A stretch of DNA of 64,000 nt from Blautia wexlerae DSM 19850. Its GTDB lineage: Bacteria; Bacillota; Clostridia; Lachnospirales; Lachnospiraceae. This document shows positions 17,288 to 26,620 of the stretch, piece after piece (position 1 is the stretch's first letter; every line of letters begins with the position of its first letter). The DNA is taken from NCBI RefSeq assembly GCF_025148125.1, contig NZ_CP102267.1, positions 3,606,501 to 3,670,500 on the forward strand, written 5' to 3'. A model generated the notes under the pieces. It worked only from the letters and a program-made list of their open reading frames with translations. It ran no database searches and was not told the DNA's origin. The translations under genes were made by a program, and so were the position numbers.

Positions 17288-17881
17288 TTAATTTTTGTCT
17301 ACCCCAAGAGCCTTATATAAGGGATTTAACTGGTCTTTTACCGCATCTGCAATCTTTTCGATGTCCAAACGCCCTATCATACCATTACTCTTAATTCCCT
17401 TATAATAAACTTTATTGGCCTGTTTATATAAACGTTGAAGCTTATCATATCCATTCTTACCAGATACTTTAGTATTTTTTCCTAGCCTTAGAAATCCCAA
17501 AATACCTTCAATGTCATATAGAAACCAATCTTCAATGGACCGCTTCGCCTGTATGTGTATAATATTGCCAGCTCCATTCGCTTTAAGCTCTTTTTTGATT
17601 TCACCCCACTTTATCGGTGGCTTAGAAGCAAAATCAAATACATCAGTATCACTACATAGAACAATTGTAAATTCACAATCATCATCAAATTTAGTTTTAA
17701 TTTCTTTTGTAAATTTTCTGAGCGCAATACTTTTAAAACCTCCAACGCCTCCTACATTTCTATATTCAATATTCGTATCAAATCTTCCCGCAGGATGCAA
17801 TTTTCTGGCATTAGCAACTACCTGTTTGTAAAATTCAACCTCTGTATCACCCTCTACAAAAAGTACAAGGCATTTACTCAT
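17288..17881 (-). CDS. TOPRIM-domain protein paired with an ATPase (DUF4276-like)
   Basis: The 197-residue product has a TOPRIM pattern: Glu10 in LFVEGDTEVEFY and the acidic pair Asp78/Asp80 in VLCSDTDVFDF, residues that bind metal in OLD-type nucleases. It overlaps the end of the ATPase gene by eight bases (ATGAGTAA), so the two are translated together. An ATPase plus a separate TOPRIM protein resembles split OLD-like systems and the PARIS pair (AriA/AriB), which act against phages. The VEGxTE motif is closer to DUF4276 than to the DUF4435 of AriB, so a PARIS label is not claimed. Confidence 0.72.
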   Translation of the reverse strand: MSKCLVLFVEGDTEVEFYKQVVANARKLHPAGRFDTNIEYRNVGGVGGFKSIALRKFTKEIKTKFDDDCEFTIVLCSDTDVFDFASKPPIKWGEIKKELKANGAGNIIHIQAKRSIEDWFLYDIEGILGFLRLGKNTKVSGKNGYDKLQRLYKQANKVYYKGIKSNGMIGRLDIEKIADAVKDQLNPLYKALGVDKN

Positions 17882-19163
17882 CGGTATCACACTCCAAATA
17901 ATCACTTATATTGCTCTCTGAATCTGCAAGCATTGAAAACAGATAATCTCCTATACTCATATCAAAGCCAGCAGCATCATTTTCCAACTGTTTCTGTCCA
18001 GATTTCTTAAACGAAAAAAACTCAGCAACTCCAGCTTGCCTATTCACGCCAACATGAATCCAAGAAGGATTTAAGTAGCTAATAATATACGGCGAATGAC
18101 TTGTTATGATGACTTTACAATCATCTAACAATTGGCTGATAATCTGGATGTATGCTTGGAACAAACCTGGATGTACAGAATTTTCTGGTTCCTCAATTGC
18201 TATCAGTGAAATATTGCTAACGCTAGATACAATTATCTTGGTTAAAATCATAAAAACTCTCTTTGCTCCATCCGACATTATTGAAAAGTTTACTGGATTC
18301 GCCAAATTCTTTTCCTTGACAAATAATACATGATAATTGTTTGAAAAAACAAACGGAAGATTTTCTGTAAGTTCCTCATTATTTGTTAAGCCATTAATTT
18401 TGAATTGCTTAACAATAACATCCTCAATGTCAGGAAATAACTGAAAATAAACATCCTTTAATAATTCAAATTTATCCGGATTCTGCTCTTTCAAGTTATA
18501 AATAATTCGTGGCAAATTATCTGCATTTATCATCTCATTCTCAAAACCTTTTCGAATAATAGGATCTGGCTGATAAAAACTCTTTGCATCCAGATTGTTC
18601 TCCATATATATCTTCATTCCATTAAGCTTTGTAATAATCTGAGCATAATATAGCTCGTCAAAAGCTTTTAATTTATTAGCAATCAATTCAGCTTCTTCAA
18701 CTTTAATCTTAGATGAGCATCTTCCAGTCTCTGAACTTTTATACAGTGCTGTATCAGCAGTTCTATTAATTAACTGTGTAAACTTTTGTCCTTTTTTATT
18801 CAGTTTAACTTTCAAAAACTCTGATACTATTCTAGGTTCTTTATCCTCATTATCTTTCCACTCAAACTCGTACCCATACTGAATAATGTATTCCTCACCA
18901 CTAATGTCCGTAGATACTTCCATCTCATATTTGTAATTTCTCCCAATCATATTACAATTTATAGGAATAAGATTGGAATTAGACATCATATCCTTTTTAT
19001 CCTCTATAGAAGCCTTAATAAAATCCAATCCAAAATCAATACCTGAAAGTACATTTGATTTTCCAAAATTATTTAGAGCAACAAGTGCTGTAATATTATC
19101 AAACGATATTCTTACATTTGATAAATTCTTAAATCCATCAATTAAAACAGCTTGTATTTTCAT
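17874..19163 (-). CDS. AAA ATPase of the OLD/AriA type
   Basis: About 429 residues starting MKIQAVLIDGFKNLSNVRIS, typical of AAA_15/AAA_21 SMC-like ATPases. The P-loop is ALNNFGKSN (about 30-38), in which the first Gly of the usual GxxxxGK is Ala. Later are an ABC-type signature region (FSIMSDGAKRVFMIL), Walker B LIAIEEPENSVHP and the H-loop TSHSPYI. There is no nuclease domain in this chain; that function would come from the TOPRIM partner encoded downstream. The start at 19163 has AAGGAAGG ten bases upstream; an in-frame ATG at 19196, also with a fair AGGTGAT, would add 11 residues. Confidence 0.8.
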   Translation of the reverse strand: MKIQAVLIDGFKNLSNVRISFDNITALVALNNFGKSNVLSGIDFGLDFIKASIEDKKDMMSNSNLIPINCNMIGRNYKYEMEVSTDISGEEYIIQYGYEFEWKDNEDKEPRIVSEFLKVKLNKKGQKFTQLINRTADTALYKSSETGRCSSKIKVEEAELIANKLKAFDELYYAQIITKLNGMKIYMENNLDAKSFYQPDPIIRKGFENEMINADNLPRIIYNLKEQNPDKFELLKDVYFQLFPDIEDVIVKQFKINGLTNNEELTENLPFVFSNNYHVLFVKEKNLANPVNFSIMSDGAKRVFMILTKIIVSSVSNISLIAIEEPENSVHPGLFQAYIQIISQLLDDCKVIITSHSPYIISYLNPSWIHVGVNRQAGVAEFFSFKKSGQKQLENDAAGFDMSIGDYLFSMLADSESNISDYLECDTDE

Positions 19164-19375
19164 ATCAACATAACCTTCCTTCACCATCTCACACATATAA
19201 TATCACCTTTTTTATTTTTGTGCAATATTTATTTTCTTTTTATTTTAAATAATACAGTATATTCATTGTTTTTAACATATATACGTAATATTTTATTTCA
19301 TTTTATTGTTATTCTCTATTGAATCAATCTCATTTAGATACAATATTATTATTTCCGTCAGTCATCATTTTTTAT

Positions 19376-19413
19376 AAAAAAAGAGCGTATGACTCATTAT
19401 GAGACATATGCTC
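19376..19413 (-). terminator. Terminator after the RM-associated operon
   Basis: On the minus strand GAGCATATG and CATACGCTC (19383-19413) form a 9-bp stem with one G-T pair and are followed by at least seven T. It lies between the AbiTii-like gene and the ATPase gene. Confidence 0.75.
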
Positions 19414-19482
19414 CCTGTCTTAGAACTAACTTTTACTAACAGACTCTCGTCTTCTATTTTCTTGCAGCCTACCACTTTTATT

Positions 19483-19515
19483 GGCTCCCTTTTGGCTCCC
19501 TTTTGGCTCCTTTTT
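19483..19515. repeat. Three tandem copies of an 11-base unit
   Basis: GGCTCCCTTTT is repeated three times (last copy with one change). On the minus strand one frame reads KRSQKGAKREPI and continues open to the terminator for about 50 codons, without a start codon. This could be the left-over C-terminus of an integrase or another mobile-element gene. The rest of the 19197-19599 gap is AT-rich and shows nothing else. Confidence 0.45.
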
Positions 19516-19599
19516 AGATCCTTTTCAATTATTTTCTAATTTGTCCCTTTCAAAATATCTTATACACAATTGATCTTGACATAACTATAAATTTAGGTA

Positions 19600-20211
19600 T
19601 TATCCCTGTTTCATTTCAATATCAGATACATCCGAATAAAAATTATTTGTATAATTATTAATTATTTTTATTTCTTGTGCTTTCTTTTTTTCTTTATCTG
19701 TAAAAGTCATTCCTTCACCAATAATTTCATTTTCCTCAAGAAACAACGCCCACTCTAATATTTTATTCCTTACTGTACTAAGTATTCGATATATCTCACT
19801 TCTAGATGTTTCGAAAACAAACCGTGTTTCAAATCCATCTGTTGATTGATTTAATAACGCATTCATTTTAGTATTAAGTGTAAATTGTATACTATTTTCA
19901 TGTGATGTATAAATTTCCCGCAGCGCTGAAACTGATTGATTCAACGGAATTCTTGATGCAACTTCTCCCAGTTTAGGAGATAATATAACCGGAATCCAAC
20001 CGCGGTATGGATTCCAGGCCTTATATTCTCCATTAATCATTCTGTAATCCAGTGCATTCCCTTTATACCCGTTTTGCTCATTATTAATCCACTCTTCGAA
20101 TTCTTCCAATTTAAGTTTTCTAGCTACCAAATACGCTTTGCGCAACAATGATTCGACACTTGCTTGCTCATTCAGAGCTTCTTTCTCTAATTCAATTACA
20201 ATCCCTTTCAA
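19600..20211 (-). CDS. AbiTii-like domain protein with C-terminal FYxDV motif
   Basis: The 203 residues begin MKGIVIELEKEALNEQASVE and continue SLLRKAYLVARKLKLEEFEE, WINNEQNGYK, the pattern of the AbiTii domain named from abortive-infection proteins. The C-terminus (about 185-203) reads NNYTNNFYSDVSDIEMKQG, very similar to the middle of the protein encoded 12 bases upstream. It is the last gene of the type I RM operon. The shared motif suggests that the two proteins assemble or act together. A role in an abortive response linked to restriction is inference. Confidence 0.7.
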   Translation of the reverse strand: MKGIVIELEKEALNEQASVESLLRKAYLVARKLKLEEFEEWINNEQNGYKGNALDYRMINGEYKAWNPYRGWIPVILSPKLGEVASRIPLNQSVSALREIYTSHENSIQFTLNTKMNALLNQSTDGFETRFVFETSRSEIYRILSTVRNKILEWALFLEENEIIGEGMTFTDKEKKKAQEIKIINNYTNNFYSDVSDIEMKQG

Positions 20212-20223
20212 CTACACACCTCC

Positions 20224-21024
20224 CTAAAACAGAGGAATTTGCGCTGCAATACCAGAAGCTATTAAACTACCACTTACACCTATTGCAAGATTTTTAAGTT
20301 CAGCTAACAATATTTTTACCTTGCTAGGATTTTCACGCTTTTCAATCAATTCCTCTAATTCTACTATTTTTCCCCTTAAATCTGATGCTTTATCTCCAAA
20401 TTCATCATCAAGTAAGCTGTCATACTTTTTAATATTTTCAAGAATATCACTAATTGCTCCATAGTCAAAGTCCTGTGTTATAGACTGCGTTTGTGATGAG
20501 TTAACAGTTCCTTGCTGAATCTGAACTCCCGTAACATCACCATAAAAATGATTCGTATTATAATTTTGTTTTTCTTGCAAAATAGCACTCTCCTTCCTTT
20601 CAAAATAAGTTAACAAACCAGGCAATATTGTAATCTCCCAACATCCAGAAATATAGTATCCATAATTTGATATAAGACCATATTGTTTCAATTTTTCAAA
20701 TTCTAAAGCTAAATCATTTTCTAAATATACTGGAATTTCAATATCATTATTGGTTACTCTATAATCATTTCTACAATATCCTTTGCATATCAATGATACT
20801 AATTCCTCTGCAGAATTATCTAAAATTCTTATATCACCTACTGTTGGCTGGCCACCAACAATAGAAGAAGCTCTTTCCCTTCTGGCATTTATTTTTGCTT
20901 GTCTTTCTGAATCTTGCCTTTGCTTATTAGCTAATTTCTTCTCTGCATAAATTTTCTTTTTAAATTGACGTTCTATTTCTTTTTGATGTTTTTCCAATGC
21001 TTTTTCTAATGAACTTTTTGCCAT
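20224..21024 (-). CDS. Unknown 266-residue protein with FYGDV motif, RM-linked
   Basis: The N-terminal 55 residues are a charged, probably coiled-coil helix (KALEKHQKEIERQFKKKIYA). A middle region (65-145) resembles a small helical/winged fold. Then comes the motif NYNTNHFYGDVTGVQIQQG (154-172), matched in the downstream AbiTii-like protein. A second acidic helical part (about 190-245) leads to a hydrophobic C-terminal segment IGVSGSLIASGIAAQIPLF that could enter a membrane. It starts 26 bases after hsdM and is surely co-transcribed with it. The family is not recognised. The hydrophobic tail would fit an effector that acts at the membrane, but this is speculation. Confidence 0.65.
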   Translation of the reverse strand: MAKSSLEKALEKHQKEIERQFKKKIYAEKKLANKQRQDSERQAKINARRERASSIVGGQPTVGDIRILDNSAEELVSLICKGYCRNDYRVTNNDIEIPVYLENDLALEFEKLKQYGLISNYGYYISGCWEITILPGLLTYFERKESAILQEKQNYNTNHFYGDVTGVQIQQGTVNSSQTQSITQDFDYGAISDILENIKKYDSLLDDEFGDKASDLRGKIVELEELIEKRENPSKVKILLAELKNLAIGVSGSLIASGIAAQIPLF

Positions 21025-21050
21025 TTACACACCCCTTCACATCTGACTTA

Positions 21051-22538
21051 CTATTTTTTTAATTGTGCCTGTAACTCCTGAAAGCTCTCCCAGGCACTCT
21101 GCAGATTCTCAATAATATCTACTGCAAGTTCATCCGGATCTGGTAAATTATCCAAATCAGCCAACGATTTATCCTTAATCCAGAATAAATCAAGGCTGGT
21201 CTTATCACGTTCCAAAATATCTTTCACGTCAAATCTGCGCCAACGTCCATCCGGATTATCCTCTGACCATGTTTCAGTACGTTCATAGCGATTTTCAGGA
21301 TTATAGCATTTTACAAAATCTGCAAGATCTGCATCTGTCATCGGATGTTGTTTTAATGTAAAATGAATATTTGTACGGAAATCATATATCCATACTTCCT
21401 TAGTATGCATTTCGGCACTGGCAGGACGTTTATCAAAGAAAATGACATTTGCCTTTACTCCTGGTTTATAGAAAATACCTGTTGGCAGACGTAGAATTGT
21501 ATGCATATCTGTTGTTTCAAGTAATTTCTTACGTATGATCTCACCTGCGCCGCCCTCAAACAGTACATTGTCCGGTACCACAACTGCTGCTTTACCAGTT
21601 GCCTTCAGAATAGTATTAATATGCTGTACAAAATTCAACTGTTTATTGGAACTGGTTGTCCAAAAATCCTGTCTATTATAAACAAGATCTTCTTCCTCCT
21701 GTTCGCCTTCCTCATTCGTAAAAGTGATAGCTGACTTCTTACCGAAAGGTGGATTTGTCAACACATAGTCCACGCGATAACCAGGATCCATCAACAATGC
21801 ATCTCCCAATGCAATCGGCACATTTCCATAAATGTCACCAATATTATGTAGATATAGATTCATTAAGGCTGTTTTATAAGTAGCTGGAACAATCTCATTC
21901 CCATAAAAGGTTTCGTTTTTCAGAAATTCTTTCTGTTCTCTGTCCAGAGCATAATTTTTCGGGTTCGCAATAAATGTCTGTGCAGCTAGGAAAAATCCTC
22001 CGGATCCACAACAAGGATCTGCTATAGTTTTCATCGGCTCCGGATGCAGACATTCAACCATAGCATGTATTAGCGGACGAGGAGTAAAATACTGCCCAGC
22101 ACCACTTTTAATATCTTCAGCATTTTTTTGTAACAATCCCTCATAGATTTCGCCCTTGACATCCGAGGACATTGCCACCCATCTCTCGTTATCAATCATC
22201 TGTACAACACAATATAAAATAGCCGCACTGCTGATTTTATTGGTTGCACCTTTGAAAATTTTACCAAGGATACCACCCTGTTCACCCAGCTTTTCTAAAG
22301 TTGCTTTATACTGTTCCTCCAGTTCAGTTCCCTTGAGCGTATGCATATCTGCCCAGGTAAATCCTTCCGGAATCCCGGTTTCTCTTTTATATGGTGGTCT
22401 GGAATATTCATCAGACATTTTTAAAAATATCAAATAGGTTAGCTGTTCCAGATAATCGCCATAAGAAACACCATCATCGCGAAGGGGATTGCACATTCCC
22501 CATACTTTTGAAACGATAGCAGAACTCTGTTCACTCAT
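21051..22538 (-). CDS. hsdM: Type I restriction-modification DNA methyltransferase subunit
   Basis: The 495-residue protein has an N-terminal HsdM helical domain (LEQLTYLIFLKMSDEY) and an N6-adenine methyltransferase domain with SAM-binding motif DPCCGSGGFF (174-183) and catalytic NPPF (262-265). GAGQYFTPRPLIHAMV is a family hallmark. With two HsdM and one HsdS it would methylate adenines in a split target. It begins inside the end of hsdS (ATGA overlap). Gene order R-S-M is less usual than R-M-S but is known. Confidence 0.95.
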   Translation of the reverse strand: MSEQSSAIVSKVWGMCNPLRDDGVSYGDYLEQLTYLIFLKMSDEYSRPPYKRETGIPEGFTWADMHTLKGTELEEQYKATLEKLGEQGGILGKIFKGATNKISSAAILYCVVQMIDNERWVAMSSDVKGEIYEGLLQKNAEDIKSGAGQYFTPRPLIHAMVECLHPEPMKTIADPCCGSGGFFLAAQTFIANPKNYALDREQKEFLKNETFYGNEIVPATYKTALMNLYLHNIGDIYGNVPIALGDALLMDPGYRVDYVLTNPPFGKKSAITFTNEEGEQEEEDLVYNRQDFWTTSSNKQLNFVQHINTILKATGKAAVVVPDNVLFEGGAGEIIRKKLLETTDMHTILRLPTGIFYKPGVKANVIFFDKRPASAEMHTKEVWIYDFRTNIHFTLKQHPMTDADLADFVKCYNPENRYERTETWSEDNPDGRWRRFDVKDILERDKTSLDLFWIKDKSLADLDNLPDPDELAVDIIENLQSAWESFQELQAQLKK

Positions 22539-23647
22539 TCGCTGAATCCTCCTTTAAATGCTTTTTTCAAAATACTCTGTCGCATGACATTTGCTTCTGC
22601 CAGGGCATTGTCAACCATCCGCTCAATACTATCACATACAGAAAATTTTTCCTCAATTAATGCAACAATACAATTCTGCTGTTCAATATTAGGGAACGGA
22701 ATATCAAATTGTTTTATATCACCAACATTTATATGAGGAGAACCCGTACCACCTTTAGTTGTAATTACGTGATTCGTCACCATTGGTGAATTGAGATAAT
22801 ACATTAAAAATTTATTATTTAATTTACTAGATGCTCGCAAAAGCATCATTCTCTGACCAAGGCAGGGCTCAATTCCATCTGGCATAATGCAAGCAATTCC
22901 GAGTATCGACCCTTCGCGACTATACAAAACATCTCCTGCTTTCGGAACAAGACGTTTGTTGCGACTATTAAACGTATCTTGCGAAACGTAGTTAGGCTCA
23001 GTCAAATCTAAAAATCCGCGTCTAAAATTTGTCGTTCTTAAGCATAAGTATCCACTCTCAACCCATTTAGGCGTTGAATGCGGGCAATCAACGATATCAC
23101 TACAAACATCGCTAATTTTTGCTATTGGACACTCATAAACTGACATTGCCTCTTTTAGCACCGCCTGTCTATACGTCTCCAACTGTTGTTTGATAGTTTG
23201 CAACGTTTCCACTCCTTTATCCAGTTCTGAAAAGAGTTCTTCTATTCGGGAAACAATGCGCTGTTGTTCATTAATCGTTGGGATTGGCATTTCAATTTTT
23301 AGCAAATCTGATTTTGAAACGCTTGGTCTACCAGTAGATTTATCAAGCTTTTTAAAGTTATATGAAAGGCAAAAAAAATACAGAAACTTCGGTACTAAAT
23401 CTTTGCCAGCAACTACACCAAAAGCTGTATCAATATTCCAAAATGGTTCCGTAACATATATAGGACGATCGATAGTTCCCTTTCTTCCGACAATAACCGT
23501 ATTCGCAGGGCATAGATATTCATTTGCATGTCCGATAATTCCCCCGCTTCCGTAAATGAGATATTTTCCATTAATTGTTTCAACACTTTTTTGACTTTTA
23601 CCGCTTACAATTGTCAAAATTTCTTTCCATGCTTTTTTCTTATACAT
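22535..23647 (-). CDS. hsdS: Type I restriction-modification specificity subunit
   Basis: The 370 residues contain two target-recognition domains (about 1-120 and 175-310), each followed by a conserved helical spacer (INEQQRIVSRIEELFSELDKG and IEQQNCIVALIEEKFSVCDSI). This is the standard HsdS plan, though on the short side. It starts directly after the hsdR stop codon (TAA then ATG) and overlaps hsdM by four bases. No second hsdS, inverted repeat or recombinase is near, so phase-variable shuffling is not indicated in this window. Confidence 0.92.
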   Translation of the reverse strand: MYKKKAWKEILTIVSGKSQKSVETINGKYLIYGSGGIIGHANEYLCPANTVIVGRKGTIDRPIYVTEPFWNIDTAFGVVAGKDLVPKFLYFFCLSYNFKKLDKSTGRPSVSKSDLLKIEMPIPTINEQQRIVSRIEELFSELDKGVETLQTIKQQLETYRQAVLKEAMSVYECPIAKISDVCSDIVDCPHSTPKWVESGYLCLRTTNFRRGFLDLTEPNYVSQDTFNSRNKRLVPKAGDVLYSREGSILGIACIMPDGIEPCLGQRMMLLRASSKLNNKFLMYYLNSPMVTNHVITTKGGTGSPHINVGDIKQFDIPFPNIEQQNCIVALIEEKFSVCDSIERMVDNALAEANVMRQSILKKAFKGGFSE

Positions 23648-26398
23648 TTATGCCACCAATTCTTCATTCATTTCTTGTAATATTTTTTCATATTCATCAC
23701 CAAAAGCATCATAAAATCCCAATAATCCACCCTTCCGATCAAACGGTGTCAACTCCAAATCTTCCGGCAAAATACTGAGTGAAGCTACAATATGGTCTTT
23801 AATTAAACGCAACCAATCCATCTGTTCTTCTGTAAACTGAATATGCCCGGCATTCTTCTTAAACGTCCATTGCATAAAATTGTAATTCACTTTATCCGCA
23901 AATGACGTCAAAGTGTCTGCATATCCCATCTCAAATCGAATAATTGAAATTAAATCTGTAATCTGAGTCATTGCGCTTCTTTTTACCTTATCCGGCTGCT
24001 TTATAGCATAACAATCCCACAAACGCTCAACGGTAATTCCTTCTGATTTCAGTTTTTCATATAACTCCTTCAGTTTCTCAATGACCATTGGGCGTTCCTT
24101 ATATGCCGCATCATAGATAATCCGCAGAGCAACAATCTCACCTTTATTTTCCTCAATAAATGTATGAAAACTGGAAATTACCTTATTTACATTCTTTTCC
24201 TGCTGTACATCAAATCCAGCAAAAATAACCGAATCCAAATTAACGCTGTCAATAATTTGATCATGATTTCGACGAACATTTTCAATATAATCGCGTATAT
24301 CCGGATTGTGAAATGGTGCTACAGCCGCCTGCACCAGCTCTCTTTGCGCAACCTTTATCTGTTCTTCTGTTGGTTCAGATACACCTGTATTCTTCTGAGC
24401 CTGCTCAAAAATAATATCTGCATCAAATGCATTCAATAAACGTTCAGCCACGCACCCTGCTGTTGCTCCAACTTTTTCTTTAAACTGTTCTCGCTCAGCC
24501 TGTGTCATTTGACTATTCAGGCGAATCACACGATTTGCAAGAGAAGTCAAAGTATCTTTATCTTTCACTCCCAATGCCACATTCATCATAAGTTCTTTCA
24601 TACTAACTGTAGGTTTACGCTCCAAAGGTCTGGTGTCCGATTTTCTTGACTTCGTAACCCCTACTGCATCCACAATAACAAAATGATCTTTATTTTCCGT
24701 AGCAGACGGGGTAACTTTCTGCAAATCTTCTTTACTAAGTACTCGAGTTCCTCTGCCTTTCATCTGTTCGAAATAATTCTTACTTTTTACATCTCTCATA
24801 AAAATCAGACATTCGATTGGCTTAACATCCGTTCCAGTTGCTATCATATCCACAGTGACCGCAATACGTGGATTATAATCATTTCTAAAAGAACTAAGTA
24901 CAGATTCCGGATTATCTACAGCATAAGTTATTTTGCGACAAAAATCATTTCCTTCGCCAAACTCCTCACGTACAATCTGCACTATATCATCTGCATGGCT
25001 ATCTGTTTTCGCAAAAATCAATGTTTTTGGCACTTCTTTTCTACGCGGAAATAACGTTGTAAACACATTTTCTTTAAAAGATCGAATTACTGTACGTATC
25101 TGACTTGGATTAACAATTTTCTTATCCAACTGTGACGGAACATAATCCACATCTTCATCCATTTGCCTCCATCGCTTAGCTCTGGATAAACGATCACGAT
25201 ATTCAATCATCTGTTTCATCAGATGTGCACCATTTTTTCCAACCTCCGTTTCTATCAGAAAAACATCTTCACCTACGTTCACACCATCTATAATTGCCTG
25301 TTCACGCGTATATTCACTGACTATATTTTCATTAAAGAAAGCAAAAGTCCGGTTATCAGGTGTTGCAGTTAATCCAATAATAAAAGCATCAAAATAAGTC
25401 AGCACCTGACTCCAGACATTATAGATAGAACGATGACATTCATCCACAATGATACAATCAAAAAACTCTGGTGGATATTTCTCATTATAAGCTACTTCTT
25501 TAGGAGCTTTGCTTTCAGCAGTTACATATTCAACAAACGGAGCTTCTTCTGCTGATTCATCCAATTCCTCTTCTTTAAGAATAGAGTACATTCTCTGTAT
25601 CGTAGAAATACAAATCTGAACATCATTTGGCATATACGAAGATTTTAATCTACGTACACCATATATCTGCGAAAAAGACCTCGGGTCATCATTTGGTGTA
25701 TACGCAAGAAATTCCCGCTCTGCCTGTTCCCCTAATCCTTTGGTATCCACCAAAAACAAAATACGTTTCATTTTTCCATATTTAAGCAATCGGTAAGCCG
25801 ATGTAATTGCTGTAAATGTCTTTCCCGCCCCTGTTGCCATCTGCACTAGTGCCCTTGGACGATTATCCGCAAATGATTGATCCAGATTATTAATCGCATT
25901 AATTTGACATTTTCTGAATCCCTTTACATCTAAAAGTGGAAACTGCTTCATATTATTTCGAATCGTATCTGGCTGCTGAATCAAATCAAATAATGTCTCA
26001 GGCCGATGAAAAGAAAACACTGTCCTGGAACGATATTTAATATCCTTATAATCAGTAAAACGAATCAGTTTATCTGTTGCTTCATACGCAAACCGAATAG
26101 TATAATCATTCTTAACCCATTTGAACGTACTATTTGCATAACGCCCTGACTGCACCTCAACATCAGTAATTGACTGTCCTGCTTGGGATTGCTTCGCCTC
26201 AACTACTCCCACTGGCTTTCCATCCACAAATAAAGCATAGTCAACCTCACCTGTACTGGTAGGAAATTCACGAACCGCTACACCAAGAGAAGCTGTAAGA
26301 TTCAATCTTTTCAAATCCTGTATCACCCATCCAGACTGACAAAGCTTATCATCAATCACACAACGTGCTTTTTCTTCCGGTGTCATATCCTTCTTCAT
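23648..26398 (-). CDS. hsdR: Type I restriction endonuclease/translocase subunit
   Basis: The 916-residue subunit has an N-terminal nuclease fold with the PD-(D/E)xK type motif (Asp53 ... Glu67-Ala-Lys69), Walker A ATGAGKT (188-194), DECH box (318-321), GLTATP, and helicase motif VI-like FEQMKGRGTRV. A C-terminal helical region binds the methylase core. It is the first gene of the RM operon. The ATG at 26398 is close to GGGAG, and an in-frame ATG four codons later is an alternative. Upstream is about 500 bases of repeat-rich sequence. Confidence 0.95.
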   Translation of the reverse strand: MKKDMTPEEKARCVIDDKLCQSGWVIQDLKRLNLTASLGVAVREFPTSTGEVDYALFVDGKPVGVVEAKQSQAGQSITDVEVQSGRYANSTFKWVKNDYTIRFAYEATDKLIRFTDYKDIKYRSRTVFSFHRPETLFDLIQQPDTIRNNMKQFPLLDVKGFRKCQINAINNLDQSFADNRPRALVQMATGAGKTFTAITSAYRLLKYGKMKRILFLVDTKGLGEQAEREFLAYTPNDDPRSFSQIYGVRRLKSSYMPNDVQICISTIQRMYSILKEEELDESAEEAPFVEYVTAESKAPKEVAYNEKYPPEFFDCIIVDECHRSIYNVWSQVLTYFDAFIIGLTATPDNRTFAFFNENIVSEYTREQAIIDGVNVGEDVFLIETEVGKNGAHLMKQMIEYRDRLSRAKRWRQMDEDVDYVPSQLDKKIVNPSQIRTVIRSFKENVFTTLFPRRKEVPKTLIFAKTDSHADDIVQIVREEFGEGNDFCRKITYAVDNPESVLSSFRNDYNPRIAVTVDMIATGTDVKPIECLIFMRDVKSKNYFEQMKGRGTRVLSKEDLQKVTPSATENKDHFVIVDAVGVTKSRKSDTRPLERKPTVSMKELMMNVALGVKDKDTLTSLANRVIRLNSQMTQAEREQFKEKVGATAGCVAERLLNAFDADIIFEQAQKNTGVSEPTEEQIKVAQRELVQAAVAPFHNPDIRDYIENVRRNHDQIIDSVNLDSVIFAGFDVQQEKNVNKVISSFHTFIEENKGEIVALRIIYDAAYKERPMVIEKLKELYEKLKSEGITVERLWDCYAIKQPDKVKRSAMTQITDLISIIRFEMGYADTLTSFADKVNYNFMQWTFKKNAGHIQFTEEQMDWLRLIKDHIVASLSILPEDLELTPFDRKGGLLGFYDAFGDEYEKILQEMNEELVA

Positions 26399-26555
26399 CT
26401 CCCTTATACATATTCATCATCTATGTAGTACCTTACTCTCTATTAAAAATAAGTATATCATCACCCCACATACTTCGCAAGAACATACGATTTTTTATAA
26501 TACTCTTTTTCTTTTCCCCCTCTATTATCCCGCCCAAGAAATAACCACTTACAAC

Positions 26556-26602
26556 TCCCTCGCAGGGCATTTTGCCTCCGGCAAAATCCCCAGACATACA
26601 TC
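26556..26602. repeat. Palindromic repeat fragment related to the 34.3-kb MITE
   Basis: CATTTTGCC and GGCAAAATCCC form a hairpin, followed by CCAGACATACA. The core AAAATCCCnAGACATACA also occurs at about 34321-34338 inside the MITE-like element. This copy lacks the element ends and abuts the giant hairpin copy 2. The remaining 26399-26620 sequence holds only the hsdR 5' region. Confidence 0.5.
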
Positions 26603-26620
26603 TTTTTCCACGTCCAATAA

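Noticed and set aside
17288-19163. Firm naming of the ATPase/TOPRIM pair as PARIS or Gabija
   Set aside because: The TOPRIM motif is more DUF4276-like than DUF4435-like, the domains are split unlike GajA, and no helicase GajB is encoded nearby.
22535-23647. Phase-variable hsdS
   Set aside because: No second hsdS, no inverted repeats in the recognition domains and no recombinase gene in the window.
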